Made by a program: the position numbers and the translations under genes. 56,293 nt of DNA from Planctomycetia bacterium (GTDB lineage: Bacteria; Planctomycetota; Planctomycetia; Pirellulales; UBA1268), in NCBI GenBank assembly GCA_021414115.1, contig JAIOPD010000086.1, forward strand, positions 1-56,293, read 5' to 3'. A model generated the notes under the pieces. The model searched no databases and was not told the origin of the DNA. It saw only the letters and a program-made list of their open reading frames with translations. Positions 25,991 to 34,541 of the stretch are shown here, piece by piece. Within the stretch, counting starts at the first letter, position 1; every line of letters begins with the position of its first letter.

Positions 25991-27547
25991 ATGAACAAGC
26001 ACACAAAAAACGACGGCAGAGTGGTGGTGGTCGGAGCCGGCCTCGGCGGCCTCGCGGCGGCCTGCACGCTCGCGGCCCGCGGCTACGCCGTCACGCTCTG
26101 CGACAAAAACCCTTGGGTGGGCGGGAAGGCGGCCGTGCTCACCGAGGGCGGCTTCCGCTTCGACATGGGGCCCACGATCCTGACGATCCCCCGCGTGCTC
26201 AAGCGGATCTACGCCGAAGCGGGCCGCGACATGGAGCAGTATCTCGATCTCGTGCCGCTCGACCCGCAGTGGCGGAGCTTCTTTGAAGACGGCACCACGC
26301 TCGATCTCTTCGCCGATGTCGCGAAGATGCGGGCGACGCTCGACGCCTATGCGCCCGGTTCGGGGTCCGGTGACGGCTACGCCCGGTTCATGGATCTCTC
26401 GCAGCGGCTCCATCGCCTGTCCAACGAGTTCTTCTTCTGGCGCAGCGTCGGCGGCATGAAGGACATGATCAACGTTCGCAAGAGTCTGTCGGTCTCCTTC
26501 ATCAAGGAGCTGATCGGCATGCGGCCGGGGCACAGCGTCGCCGGCACGGTGCGGTCGTACGTGCCCGACGAGCGGGCGGCGCAGATGCTCGATCACTTCA
26601 CGCAGTACGTGGGCAGCGCCCCCGACGAGTCGCCCGCCGTGCTCTGCAGCATCGCCCACATGCAGTCGAATGACGGCGTCTGGTATCCGCGGGGCGGCAC
26701 GGGTGCGGTGCCGCGGGCCCTCGCCAGTTTGGCGGTGGACCTCGGAGTCGAGATTCGCACGAAGACTCCGATTCGCCGGATCATCGTCGAGGGGGGCCGC
26801 GTTCGGGGTGTCGAGACGGCGGCCGGCGAGACGATCGCCGCCGGCGCGGTGGTGAGCAATTCCGACAGCGTGCGGACCCACCGCGAGCTCGTCGATGGCA
26901 GCCCACGGCGGAAGTTCCTCGGTCGCCGCAAGTACGAGCCGGCCTGTTCCGGCGTGGTGCTCTACCTGGGGCTCGACAGACGGTACGAGCAACTCATCCA
27001 CCACAACTTCGTGTTTTCGCAGGACCCGCACGAGGAGTTCGAGACGATCTACCGCCGCGGCGAGCCGGCGGCCGATCCGACGTGCTACGTCTGCGCCCCG
27101 GCCGTGACCGAGCCCGAGGTGGCGATTCCTGGCGGCGAGGCGCTCTATGTGCTCGTCCACACGCCCTACCTGCGGCCGCATCACGACTGGAAGAAGATGT
27201 TTCCGGAATACCGCAACACGATCATCCGCAAACTCGAGCGCACCGCGGGGATGAAGAACCTCGAGAAGCACATCGTGGTGGAGCGGGCGCTCACGCCCCA
27301 GGACATCAACGACCGCTACCATGTGCTCGACGGGGCGATCTACGGGCTGGCCAGCCACGGCAAGTATCTCGGCGCCTTCAAGCCGGCGAATCGCTCGCCC
27401 GACATCGACGGCCTCTATCTCGCCGGCGGCTCCGCACATCCGGGGCCGGGCATGCCGATGGTGTTGATGTCGGGCTGGATCGCGGCCGACTGCGTCGATC
27501 AAGACAAACTCGTCGCGCAGGCCGGGCCGGCGGTGTGCGCGGTGTGA
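25991..27547 (+). CDS. CrtI/CrtN-family carotenoid desaturase or oxidase, second of pair
   Basis: 518 residues, starting 24 nt after the first desaturase with GAGG upstream. FAD motif VVVGAGLGGLAAACTLAARGY, then WVGGKAAVL and F.FDMGPTILTIPRV; C-terminal FAD signature IDGLYLAGGSAHPGPGMPMVLMSG. It belongs to the same superfamily as its neighbour but differs in most positions, as CrtN and CrtP do. It probably performs the second oxidation step on a C30 backbone. Cofactor FAD. A type II half REPIN-like element follows the stop. Confidence 0.85.
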   Translation: MNKHTKNDGRVVVVGAGLGGLAAACTLAARGYAVTLCDKNPWVGGKAAVLTEGGFRFDMGPTILTIPRVLKRIYAEAGRDMEQYLDLVPLDPQWRSFFEDGTTLDLFADVAKMRATLDAYAPGSGSGDGYARFMDLSQRLHRLSNEFFFWRSVGGMKDMINVRKSLSVSFIKELIGMRPGHSVAGTVRSYVPDERAAQMLDHFTQYVGSAPDESPAVLCSIAHMQSNDGVWYPRGGTGAVPRALASLAVDLGVEIRTKTPIRRIIVEGGRVRGVETAAGETIAAGAVVSNSDSVRTHRELVDGSPRRKFLGRRKYEPACSGVVLYLGLDRRYEQLIHHNFVFSQDPHEEFETIYRRGEPAADPTCYVCAPAVTEPEVAIPGGEALYVLVHTPYLRPHHDWKKMFPEYRNTIIRKLERTAGMKNLEKHIVVERALTPQDINDRYHVLDGAIYGLASHGKYLGAFKPANRSPDIDGLYLAGGSAHPGPGMPMVLMSGWIAADCVDQDKLVAQAGPAVCAV

Positions 27548-27558
27548 CCACCGGCTCG

Positions 27559-27584
27559 GGAAAGCCCGCAACGCGAGCGACGGG
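27559..27584 (+). repeat. Type II half REPIN-like element
   Basis: Core CCCGCAACGCGAGCGACGGG (27565-27584), two bases from the type II consensus, preceded by GGAAAG, 12 nt after the desaturase stop. No type I partner lies about 107 bp away. Confidence 0.6.
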
Positions 27585-27645
27585 TATTCGGGGTGGAGTC
27601 CTTGGCAGCGGGCCGTCATCTCCCGCGTGAAGTAAGATTCCGCGC

Positions 27646-28491
27646 ATGAACACCACCGGCCGGAATCATGACGCGGCAAGGAAAGAGGACGAGCTGCCCC
27701 CGTTCTCGACGTGGCTGCACGAGTGGTTCATGTGGTACGTGCGGCGCTACCTGCGGCGGCACTTCCACGCCGTGCGGCTGCTGCGGGGCGAAGCGGGCGG
27801 CGTGGACCGGCCCGAGATCGCCGACCAACCGGTGATCTTCTATTCCAATCATCCGGGGTGGTGGGATCCGCTGACGTTCCTCTTCGTCGGCCAGTCGCTC
27901 TTCCCCAACCGCATGGTCTACGGGCCGATCGATGCGGCGGCCCTCGGGAAATACAAGTTTCTCGAGCGGATCGGTTTCATCGGGATCGATCCCCACGCCT
28001 GGCGTGGCGCTGCACGGTTTCTGAGGATGCTCCGCGCCGCGGGAAAGCGGACGGACGTCATCTTCTGGATCACGGCTCAGGGTGAGTTCACCGATCCCCG
28101 CGGGCGGCCCGTGCGGCTGCGGCCCGGTGTCGGCCACGGTGTCGCGGCGGCCGAACGGGGCGTGGTCGTGCCGCTGGCTGTGGAATATCCGTTCTGGAAC
28201 GAGCGGCTGCCGGAGGTGGTCGTCGCGTTCGGTCCGGCGATCCGAGTCACCGAGGCAGCCGGCCGCTCCGCCGAGGAATGGACCGACGTGCTCGCGCGGC
28301 ACCTCGAGGCCACGCAGGACGGGCTCGCCGAGGCGGCACAGAGCCGCGATCCGAAACGGTTCACGACGCTGCTCACCGGTCGCGTGGGTGTCGGCTTCGT
28401 CTACGACGCCGTCCGCAGGATCAAGGCCTGGATCCGGGGCGAGCGGTTCGACGCGTCGCACGGCGATGACGCCGAGGGAGCGACAGGATGA
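27646..28491 (+). CDS. PlsC-like acyltransferase of the carotenoid gene run
   Basis: 281 residues. The acyltransferase HX4D motif is SNHPGWWD (about residue 68), followed by FPNRMVYGPID and ITAQGEFTDPRGRPVRLRPG, which stands for the second substrate-binding block. The protein has no clear signal peptide and is probably membrane-peripheral. In squalene-route C30 carotenoid clusters an acyltransferase esterifies the glycosylated carotenoid (the CrtO step). Its stop overlaps the next ATG by 4 nt (ATGA), so it is coupled to the glycosyltransferase. Acyl-lipid synthesis is an alternative role. Confidence 0.78.
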   Translation: MNTTGRNHDAARKEDELPPFSTWLHEWFMWYVRRYLRRHFHAVRLLRGEAGGVDRPEIADQPVIFYSNHPGWWDPLTFLFVGQSLFPNRMVYGPIDAAALGKYKFLERIGFIGIDPHAWRGAARFLRMLRAAGKRTDVIFWITAQGEFTDPRGRPVRLRPGVGHGVAAAERGVVVPLAVEYPFWNERLPEVVVAFGPAIRVTEAAGRSAEEWTDVLARHLEATQDGLAEAAQSRDPKRFTTLLTGRVGVGFVYDAVRRIKAWIRGERFDASHGDDAEGATG

Positions 28492-29642
28492 GTCCGGGGT
28501 GGATCGGAGTGATCGCCGGGGTGGGCCTCCTCCTCGCCGCACTGCCCGCGGCGCTGACCGTCGCGAACCTCCGTGTGTTTCGGCCGCCGACGCGGCCGCC
28601 GAGGGGCGGCCGCGCGCCGGAGGTGTCGGTGCTCGTGCCCGCGCGCAACGAAGCTGCCGCGATCGGCCGGCTCTGCCACGACGTGCTCGCCAGTGAAGGC
28701 GTCGATCTCGAGCTCGTGATCCTCGACGACGACAGCCGCGATGCCACGGCGGAGATCGTCACCGGCATCGCGGCGACCGACCCTCGTGTTCGCCTCATTC
28801 GGGGCCAAGTCCTCCCAGCCGGCTGGTGCGGCAAGCAGCATGCGTGTTGGCAACTCTCGCAGGCCGCACGGCACGATGCCTGGGTCTTTCTCGACGTCGA
28901 TGTCTCACCGTCGCCCGACGCGATCGTCCGGGCGGTGGCGTTTCTCGATGCGTCCGGCTCCTCGCTCGTGAGCGGCTTTCCGCGGCAGGTCACGACGTCG
29001 TTCCTCGACTGGCTACTCCTGCCGCTCATCCACTTCATCCTGCTCGGCTTCCTGCCGCTCGCGCGGAGCCGGCAGGACAGCGCCCCTGGCATGGCGGCCG
29101 GCTGCGGCCAGTTGTTCGTGACGCGGCGCAGCGGCTACGCAAGGGCAGGGGGGCACGAAGCGATCCGGGCCTCGCTCCACGACGGCGTGAAGCTGCCGCG
29201 GGCCTATCGCCGTGCCGGCCTCCGCACCGACATCTTCGACGCCACCGACATCGCCTCGTGCCGGATGTACGAACGATCCGCCGATGTCTGGCGCGGGCTG
29301 TCGAAAAACGCCACCGAGGGCATCGGCAGCCCGGCCACGATCGTGCCGTTCACGATCCTACTCGCCGGCGGCCAGGTGCTCCCGGTCGTGCTCGTGACAT
29401 GGGGCCTTCTGACCGGCTGGCAGGCCTGGCCTCGCTTGGCGATCCCCCTCGCCGTGGCCGCGGCCGCGCTGGCGTGGGTGCCGCGGTTTCTCGAAGCGGT
29501 GCGGTTTCGGCAGAGCATCACCAGCGCGGTCGCCCATCCGCTCGGCATCGTGGTCTTCCTTGCGATCCAGTGGATCGCCCTGGCAAGAAAAGTCTTCGGC
29601 ATCCAGACGAGCTGGCGCGGCCGCAGCCTGCCGGTTCAGTAA
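28488..29642 (+). CDS. Family 2 glycosyltransferase, CrtQ-like
   Basis: 384 residues with an N-terminal membrane helix (about 5-28), the GT2 domain (VSVLVPARNEAAAIG, VILDDDSRDAT, FLDVDV as DxD, GCGQLFVTRRSGY) and C-terminal membrane helices (about 285-370). This membrane-anchored GT2 layout is that of CrtQ, which glucosylates diaponeurosporenoate-type C30 acids. It starts inside the stop of the acyltransferase gene, which supports one product pathway. No aldehyde dehydrogenase or squalene synthase gene is next to the set. Confidence 0.78.
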   Translation: MSPGWIGVIAGVGLLLAALPAALTVANLRVFRPPTRPPRGGRAPEVSVLVPARNEAAAIGRLCHDVLASEGVDLELVILDDDSRDATAEIVTGIAATDPRVRLIRGQVLPAGWCGKQHACWQLSQAARHDAWVFLDVDVSPSPDAIVRAVAFLDASGSSLVSGFPRQVTTSFLDWLLLPLIHFILLGFLPLARSRQDSAPGMAAGCGQLFVTRRSGYARAGGHEAIRASLHDGVKLPRAYRRAGLRTDIFDATDIASCRMYERSADVWRGLSKNATEGIGSPATIVPFTILLAGGQVLPVVLVTWGLLTGWQAWPRLAIPLAVAAAALAWVPRFLEAVRFRQSITSAVAHPLGIVVFLAIQWIALARKVFGIQTSWRGRSLPVQ

Positions 29643-29732
29643 TACGGCTCCCATGTGCGCCTCGCGCAATCGCGGGGAATCCGGACTGCCTCGAGACGGT
29701 GCCGTAATACCCTTCGGCGCTGACTCCAATCG

Positions 29733-29839
29733 GGAAGCCCCAAGCGCGAGCGCGGGGTATACGGCCCGCCGCATCGTACGGCTTCGCGCTGCCAACGAGG
29801 TCGCCACCCGTCTACCCGTCGCTCGCGCTCCGGGCTTCC
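29733..29839. repeat. Composite REPIN-like element, copy 3 (107 bp)
   Basis: Type I core CCCCAAGCGCGAGCGCGGGG (29738-29757, +) faces a type II core on the - strand (29815-29834). It lies between two convergent genes. Read from its type II end, the inner flank GGGTAGACGGG..GCGACCTCGT resembles that of copy 4. Confidence 0.78.
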
Positions 29840-29867
29840 CGAGCGCGAGGCTTGCGTGTGCCCCGTA

Positions 29868-31034
29868 TCAGCCGCGGCGGGTGAGGTCGCGGGCTCGAGT
29901 CACCCGGCGGATGGCCTCGTCGCCGGTGTCGGCCAGCGCCGTGAGGTGGCCCATCTTCCGGCCCGGCCGCGGCTCGCTCTTGCCGTAGAGATGCAGGCTC
30001 ACGCCCGGCACGCCGAGGGCCGCGGCCCAGTCGGGCTCGCCGTTCGCCCAGACGTCGCCGAGCAGGTTGGCCATTGCGGCAGGTCGCCGTTGCCGCGTCG
30101 ATCCGAGCGGAAGTCCGCAGACGGCGCGGACCTGCTGTTCGAACTGCGAGGTGTCGCAGGCCTCGATCGTGAGGTGGCCGGAGTTGTGCGTCCGGGGAGC
30201 GATCTCGTTGACGAGCACGGCCCCGTCCTTCGTCACGAAGAACTCCACGCAGGCGACGCCCACCACGCCCAGGGCCGTGAGGATGTTTCCCGCCACGAGG
30301 GTCGCCGCGGAGAGCACCGGCTGCGGCAGCTCCGCCGGCACACTCGACACGTCGAGAATGTGATGGGCATGGGCATTCCGCGTCGGCGCGAAGGCGGCGA
30401 TCTCGCCATCGAGCCCGCGGGCCGCGACCACCGAGATCTCGCAGTCGAAGTCGATCCAGCCCTCGAGGACCAGTTCCCGCGGTCCGTCCGGCCCGGCGCC
30501 GAGCGTGGCCCAGGCGGTGTCGACGTCCTCGGGCCGCGTCAGCCTCATCTGTCCTTTGCCGTCGTAGCCAAAAGCGGCCGTCTTGAGCACGGCGGGCAGG
30601 CCGAGGTCGGCCACTGCCGCGTGCAGGTCTTCCCGTGAGTGGACGACGCGGTAGGGCGCACATGCGAAGCCGTGCTGCGTGAGGAAGGCCTTCTCGCGGG
30701 CCCGGTCCTGCGTGGTGAACAGGACATCGGCCGCGGGCCGCACCGGCACCGCCGCGGCGAGCGATCGGCCGGCCTCCGCCGGAATGTTCTCGAACTCGAA
30801 GGTCGCCACATCGAGGCCTGCGGCCGCCCGCGCGAGAAATGCCGGGTCTCCGTAGTCGCCCACATGGAGCCGATCGCAGTGCCGTGCCGCCGGGCAGTCG
30901 GCGATATCGGAGATCGCCTCGACCCGGTAGCCCATGCGGCGGGCCGCCATCGCGAACATCGCGCCGAGCTGGCCTCCGCCGAGGATGCCGAGCGTGCGAC
31001 CGGGAAGAATCGGAGAAGTGTCAGCCGCGGCCAC
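29868..31034 (-). CDS. purK: N5-carboxyaminoimidazole ribonucleotide synthase
   Basis: 388-residue ATP-grasp enzyme. N-terminal LGILGGGQLGAMFAMAARRMGY; central VLKTAAFGYDGKGQ with the ATP-binding Lys residues; VEFFV...VLVNEIAPRTHNSGH as the metal-binding part; QFEQQVRA.CGLPLG. PurK carboxylates AIR with ATP and bicarbonate in purine synthesis, giving the substrate of PurE. It starts 3 nt after the purE stop. Confidence 0.97.
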   Translation of the reverse strand: MAAADTSPILPGRTLGILGGGQLGAMFAMAARRMGYRVEAISDIADCPAARHCDRLHVGDYGDPAFLARAAAGLDVATFEFENIPAEAGRSLAAAVPVRPAADVLFTTQDRAREKAFLTQHGFACAPYRVVHSREDLHAAVADLGLPAVLKTAAFGYDGKGQMRLTRPEDVDTAWATLGAGPDGPRELVLEGWIDFDCEISVVAARGLDGEIAAFAPTRNAHAHHILDVSSVPAELPQPVLSAATLVAGNILTALGVVGVACVEFFVTKDGAVLVNEIAPRTHNSGHLTIEACDTSQFEQQVRAVCGLPLGSTRQRRPAAMANLLGDVWANGEPDWAAALGVPGVSLHLYGKSEPRPGRKMGHLTALADTGDEAIRRVTRARDLTRRG

Positions 31035-31037
31035 GCA

Positions 31038-31571
31038 TCACCGTTCGGAGGTCCGCTCGGACCAGGCCGCCGACTCGCCGTTCATGTCCTCGTGCAGCAC
31101 CCGCTCGGTCTGCTCCGCGCGGTAGGCGACGAGTTTGTCGCGGAGGTCCGCGTCGCCGATCGCGAGAATGGCGACGGCGAGGAGAGCGGCGTTGGTCGCC
31201 CCGGCGGGGCCGATCGCGAGTGTTCCGACCGGGATTCCCGCCGGCATCTGCACGATCGAGAGCAGCGAATCGACGCCGCGAAGCATCGACGACTCCACCG
31301 GCACGCCGAGCACGGGGAGGTGCGTCTGGGCGGCGAGCATGCCCGGGAGGTGGGCCGCGCCGCCGGCTCCGGCGATGATCACCTTCAGACCGCGAGAAGC
31401 CGCCGACCGGGCGTATTCAGCGAGCTTCTCGGGCGTGCGGTGGGCCGACACGATGTCGCACGAGTGGGGCACGCCGAACTGCTCGAGGACGGTCGCGGCC
31501 CGCTGCAGCGTTGGCCAGTCGGACCGGCTGCCCATCGCGATGCCGATCACCGGGGAGCCGGGGGGGGACAT
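31038..31571 (-). CDS. purE: N5-carboxyaminoimidazole ribonucleotide mutase
   Basis: 177-residue class I Pur[12 protein letters not shown] and [14 protein letters not shown] form the substrate-binding region with the catalytic Ser and His, and [13 protein letters not shown] and [27 protein letters not shown] follow. It converts N5-CAIR to CAIR and works together with PurK just downstream. It is divergent from the Sua5-type gene, with 101 nt between starts. Confidence 0.97.
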   Translation of the reverse strand: MSPPGSPVIGIAMGSRSDWPTLQRAATVLEQFGVPHSCDIVSAHRTPEKLAEYARSAASRGLKVIIAGAGGAAHLPGMLAAQTHLPVLGVPVESSMLRGVDSLLSIVQMPAGIPVGTLAIGPAGATNAALLAVAILAIGDADLRDKLVAYRAEQTERVLHEDMNGESAAWSERTSER

Positions 31572-31672
31572 GGAGAGGAGCCCTCGCGAGGAGCCACCGC
31601 GGTGGCCTCGTGCCGCCGCAGTGAGAAGCCGTCATCTTGCTCTGGAGAGTGGGGCGTTGCAAGGTAGGCGTC

Positions 31673-32755
31673 ATGGCCCGCCCGCTCCCCGACATCCTCC
31701 GCATCGAATGGCCCGCGAACGCGCCGGAGCCGTCGCCACGCACCGAGGAGGCGCTCGACCGTGGCGTCGCGATTCTCCGCCGGGGCGGGCTCGTCGCGAT
31801 CCCAACCGAGACGGTCTACGGTCTGGCTGCCGACGCGCTCGACGAGGAGGCGGTGGCGGGCATCTTTCGCGCGAAGGGCCGCCCGGCCTCGAATCCGCTG
31901 ATCGTTCACGTGGCCGACGAGGCGATGGCTCGGTCGCTCGCGGGCGAGTGGCCTGCGGCGGCGGCGGCGATCGCGGCGCGGCTCTGGCCCGGACCGGTCA
32001 CCGTGGTCGTGCCGCGGAGTGCGCCAGTCCCTGACATCGTCACGGCGGGCGGGTCGACCGTGGCGCTGCGCTGCCCTGCTCACCCGCTTACCCGCCGGTT
32101 GATCGCGAAGGCCGGCACGCCGCTGGCCGCGCCCAGCGCGAATCGCTCGGAAGGGCTCTCACCGACGACGGCGCACCACGTGCTCGAGAGTCTTGGCAAC
32201 CGCATTGATCTGATCCTCGACGGCGGGCCGTGCCTCCGCGGGATCGAATCGACCGTGATCGACTGCACCGTCTCGCCGCCGCGGATCCTTCGCCCGGGTC
32301 CGCTGTCCCGCGGCCGTCTCGAGGAGGCCGTGGGCGGTCCCGTCGCCTGGCCGGCCGATGCTGCGCACGCGGCCGGGTCCCCGGCCCGATCTCCCGGGCA
32401 GCAGGTTCGCCACTATGCTCCGAAGACGTCGCTCGAGACGCCGGCCGACCCCGTCTGCCGGATCGGACAGCTTATCGCAGCCGGTACCCGTGTCGGCTGG
32501 CTCACGACACGGGCCGATGACAGCGACGTCCGCGGGCTCGCGGCGTCACGGGAGCTGGTGATCGTGCCGATGCCCGACGACCCCGAGGCCTTCGCGGCCC
32601 GTCTCTACGCGACGCTTCACGCCCTCGATCAGCGGGGCCTCGATCGGATCGTCGTCGATCCGCCGCCCGAAGATGAAGCCTGGCGGGCCGTCAAAGACCG
32701 CCTCACCCGTGCGGCATCGGGTGCTCAGGAAGCCCGGAGCGCGAGCGACGGGTAG
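31673..32755 (+). CDS. Threonylcarbamoyl-AMP synthase, Sua5 type
   Basis: 360 residues from ATG 31673 (AAGGTAGG upstream). The YrdC domain is intact: GG.VAIPTETVYGLAADA, IFRAKGRPASNPLIVHV, LWPGPVTVVV, PSANRSEGLSPTTA. A C-terminal Sua5 domain follows after the hallmark GQQVRHYAPK. The enzyme makes threonylcarbamoyl-AMP from Thr, bicarbonate and ATP for the t6A37 tRNA modification. The last nine codons (QEARSASDG) and the stop come from a composite REPIN-like element, so the tail is repeat-derived and unlikely to be conserved. Confidence 0.93.
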   Translation: MARPLPDILRIEWPANAPEPSPRTEEALDRGVAILRRGGLVAIPTETVYGLAADALDEEAVAGIFRAKGRPASNPLIVHVADEAMARSLAGEWPAAAAAIAARLWPGPVTVVVPRSAPVPDIVTAGGSTVALRCPAHPLTRRLIAKAGTPLAAPSANRSEGLSPTTAHHVLESLGNRIDLILDGGPCLRGIESTVIDCTVSPPRILRPGPLSRGRLEEAVGGPVAWPADAAHAAGSPARSPGQQVRHYAPKTSLETPADPVCRIGQLIAAGTRVGWLTTRADDSDVRGLAASRELVIVPMPDDPEAFAARLYATLHALDQRGLDRIVVDPPPEDEAWRAVKDRLTRAASGAQEARSASDG

Positions 32756-32834
32756 ACGGGCCGCGACCTCGTGCGTGTCGTGGGGCGAGTCGGGGTGGAG
32801 GACGTATTCCCCGCGCTCGCGTTTGGAGGCCTCC
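32728..32834. repeat. Composite REPIN-like element, copy 4 (107 bp), overlapping the Sua5 gene end
   Basis: Type II core CCCGGAGCGCGAGCGACGGG (32733-32752, +) faces a degenerate type I core on the - strand (32809-32828). The first 28 nt lie in frame within the upstream gene and provide its TAG stop. Confidence 0.78.
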
Positions 32835-33468
32835 GGTCGGGGCTGCCGGACGCGGTGTCTTCCAAAAGATGGCACGTGACAAGGGGAGAAACACGCGATC
32901 ACGAGAGATCTGCACGTCCGGTTCGATCAGCGGGGAGTGGAAACGGAGCATGGCGGGGCTCGCGAGGCACCGGCAGACGAAAGGGCCGGAAACAGAGTGC
33001 CGGCCGCCGCATTCGCCGTGCTTCGCCCGCTGCTCCCGCCATTCGACGTGGCCACGAACGAGGCGAAGCGGATCGATATCTCGCGGAGCTTGTCCTGCTT
33101 GAGCGGTCCCATGCGATCTGCGCTCACGACGTTCTTGGTATCGGTGGCCCATCGATCTGCCGTCGCCTCGCTGGCCACCGCAGGGCTGTCATCCGTGCCG
33201 TCTCGTTCAGAAAATAGGCCACGCGCACGTTCGGTGCAAAAAGCCCCGGCCGCAGGCAGAACCTGGACGCCGGTGAGCGGCAGCCCTCACGATTGACCTA
33301 TTTGTCCCATCGTCGGCAGCAGCCCGGTGCGATTGCGTGAGGGCAGTCGACTGTATCGGACTGACGGGATCTTCAACGGAGGCGCGTCGGAAAGCTCCGA
33401 TGGAGAATCGTGAGGAGCTCATTCTCGGCAAACGCCTCTTGCGGAACTCACTCACGGATCAAGGTGGC
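32835..33468. other. Non-coding stretch, possible group II intron 3' remnant
   Basis: No open frame here resembles a protein. At 32911-32925 TGCACGTCCGGTTCG, followed by ...GCGGGGAGTGGAAACGGAG (to about 32946), looks like the 3' strand of a group II intron domain V and the start of domain VI. The matching 5' strand of domain V is not seen, so it would be a truncated remnant. The remainder to 33468 shows nothing identifiable. Confidence 0.3.
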
Positions 33469-34323
33469 ATGCGAAAAACAGCCTTGGTCTGTGCCGTCTC
33501 GCTGATGGCTGTCCCACTGCTTGGCGTGGCTGTTGCAGCCGAGGCTCTCGATTCGCTGGATCTCGGTGCATTCGCTCCGTTCGATGCAGGGGCCGAGGCG
33601 GCGTACGAGTCCGATCAGTTCGTGCCGTCATACGATCGTGCCGCAGTCATGCCGTCGACTCCTTCGAGGGGCATTGCCCGCGCGATTTCCGGTCAATCAG
33701 CCCGCCAGTTCTACGTGAGCAGCATTGTTGGCGGATCGTTCCTGGTGGTGACCGCCGACAACAGCCCGTCATCCATTCTTACGGCTGGCGGTGCGGTGGG
33801 CACCGCGATCGATCGGTCCAACGGCCGGCTGCGCGTCGAGCTCGAGGGGCGATATCGCGACCCCATCGAACAGACGTACATCGGGTTCAACAGGGAACCG
33901 CCGCGGGACATTCCCGGCCCGGGGCCCGTTCCGCCCAAGCCGGACCTCATCGGCACGATGGAAGCGAAGGCCTATGGCGGGTGGTCGGCGATGGCCAACG
34001 TCTGGCGTGACTTCCAGTTCACCGATCACCTCGATCTCTACGGGGGGGGCGGCATCGGTGGGGCCGGCTTTAACACCTCGTTCCAGCAGGTCGACGCAGC
34101 TGTGCCCGCTCCGATTACATATGAATATCGAACTTCATATGCCTGGCAGCTTGGGCTTGGTGGCATCTGGAACGTCAACGACCGTGTCGCGGTCGACCTG
34201 AGCTATCGGGTGTTCGGTGTCGGGTGGTCCATCACTGCGGACGATCTCGCCTTCGGTTTTCTTCGAACGGAAGTCCTTCTCTCCCTGCGGATCTACGAGC
34301 CATTTCGAGGACTGATCCGTTGA
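33469..34323 (+). CDS. Outer-membrane beta-barrel (porin-like) protein
   Basis: 284 residues from ATG 33469 (AAGGTGG upstream); the longer open frame upstream lacks a signal peptide. Signal peptide MRKTALVCAVSLMAVPLLGVAVAA. The mature part has alternating amphipathic strands typical of small 8-10-strand barrels: VSSIVGGSFLVV, LRVELEGRYRD, YGGWSAMANVWRDF, HLDLYGGGGIGGAGF, YAWQLGLGGIWNVNDRVAVDLSYRVF. It ends in strand-like ..LLSLRIYEPF rather than a terminal Phe. GC content is lower than its neighbours. An OmpA/opacity-like surface role is inferred. Confidence 0.72.
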   Translation: MRKTALVCAVSLMAVPLLGVAVAAEALDSLDLGAFAPFDAGAEAAYESDQFVPSYDRAAVMPSTPSRGIARAISGQSARQFYVSSIVGGSFLVVTADNSPSSILTAGGAVGTAIDRSNGRLRVELEGRYRDPIEQTYIGFNREPPRDIPGPGPVPPKPDLIGTMEAKAYGGWSAMANVWRDFQFTDHLDLYGGGGIGGAGFNTSFQQVDAAVPAPITYEYRTSYAWQLGLGGIWNVNDRVAVDLSYRVFGVGWSITADDLAFGFLRTEVLLSLRIYEPFRGLIR

Positions 34324-34541
34324 TGCAGGCCATGATCAAAGGACAGGACGGTCCAGGATTTTCCTGATGGGTCCCGATTCGGTGATGAGCGCGGGCCGCT
34401 CGGCCATGCCCGGGCGCCGTGGCCATTTCCATCGGTGAAAAGATGAATCCAGAGCAGCCGGTGGGGGGAGCATTCCTACAATGAAATCAAGCACGAGTTC
34501 GGGCTCGACTAATTCGAGGGGCGTTCCTGGTGAGGCTGGCA

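Noticed and set aside
25022-27679. Open frame of 885 codons on the - strand
   Set aside because: Mirror of the two desaturase genes, which have complete FAD motifs on the + strand.
32927-33178. 83-codon - strand frame after the Sua5 gene
   Set aside because: No recognised domain, overlaps the possible intron relic and has competing frames of equal length.
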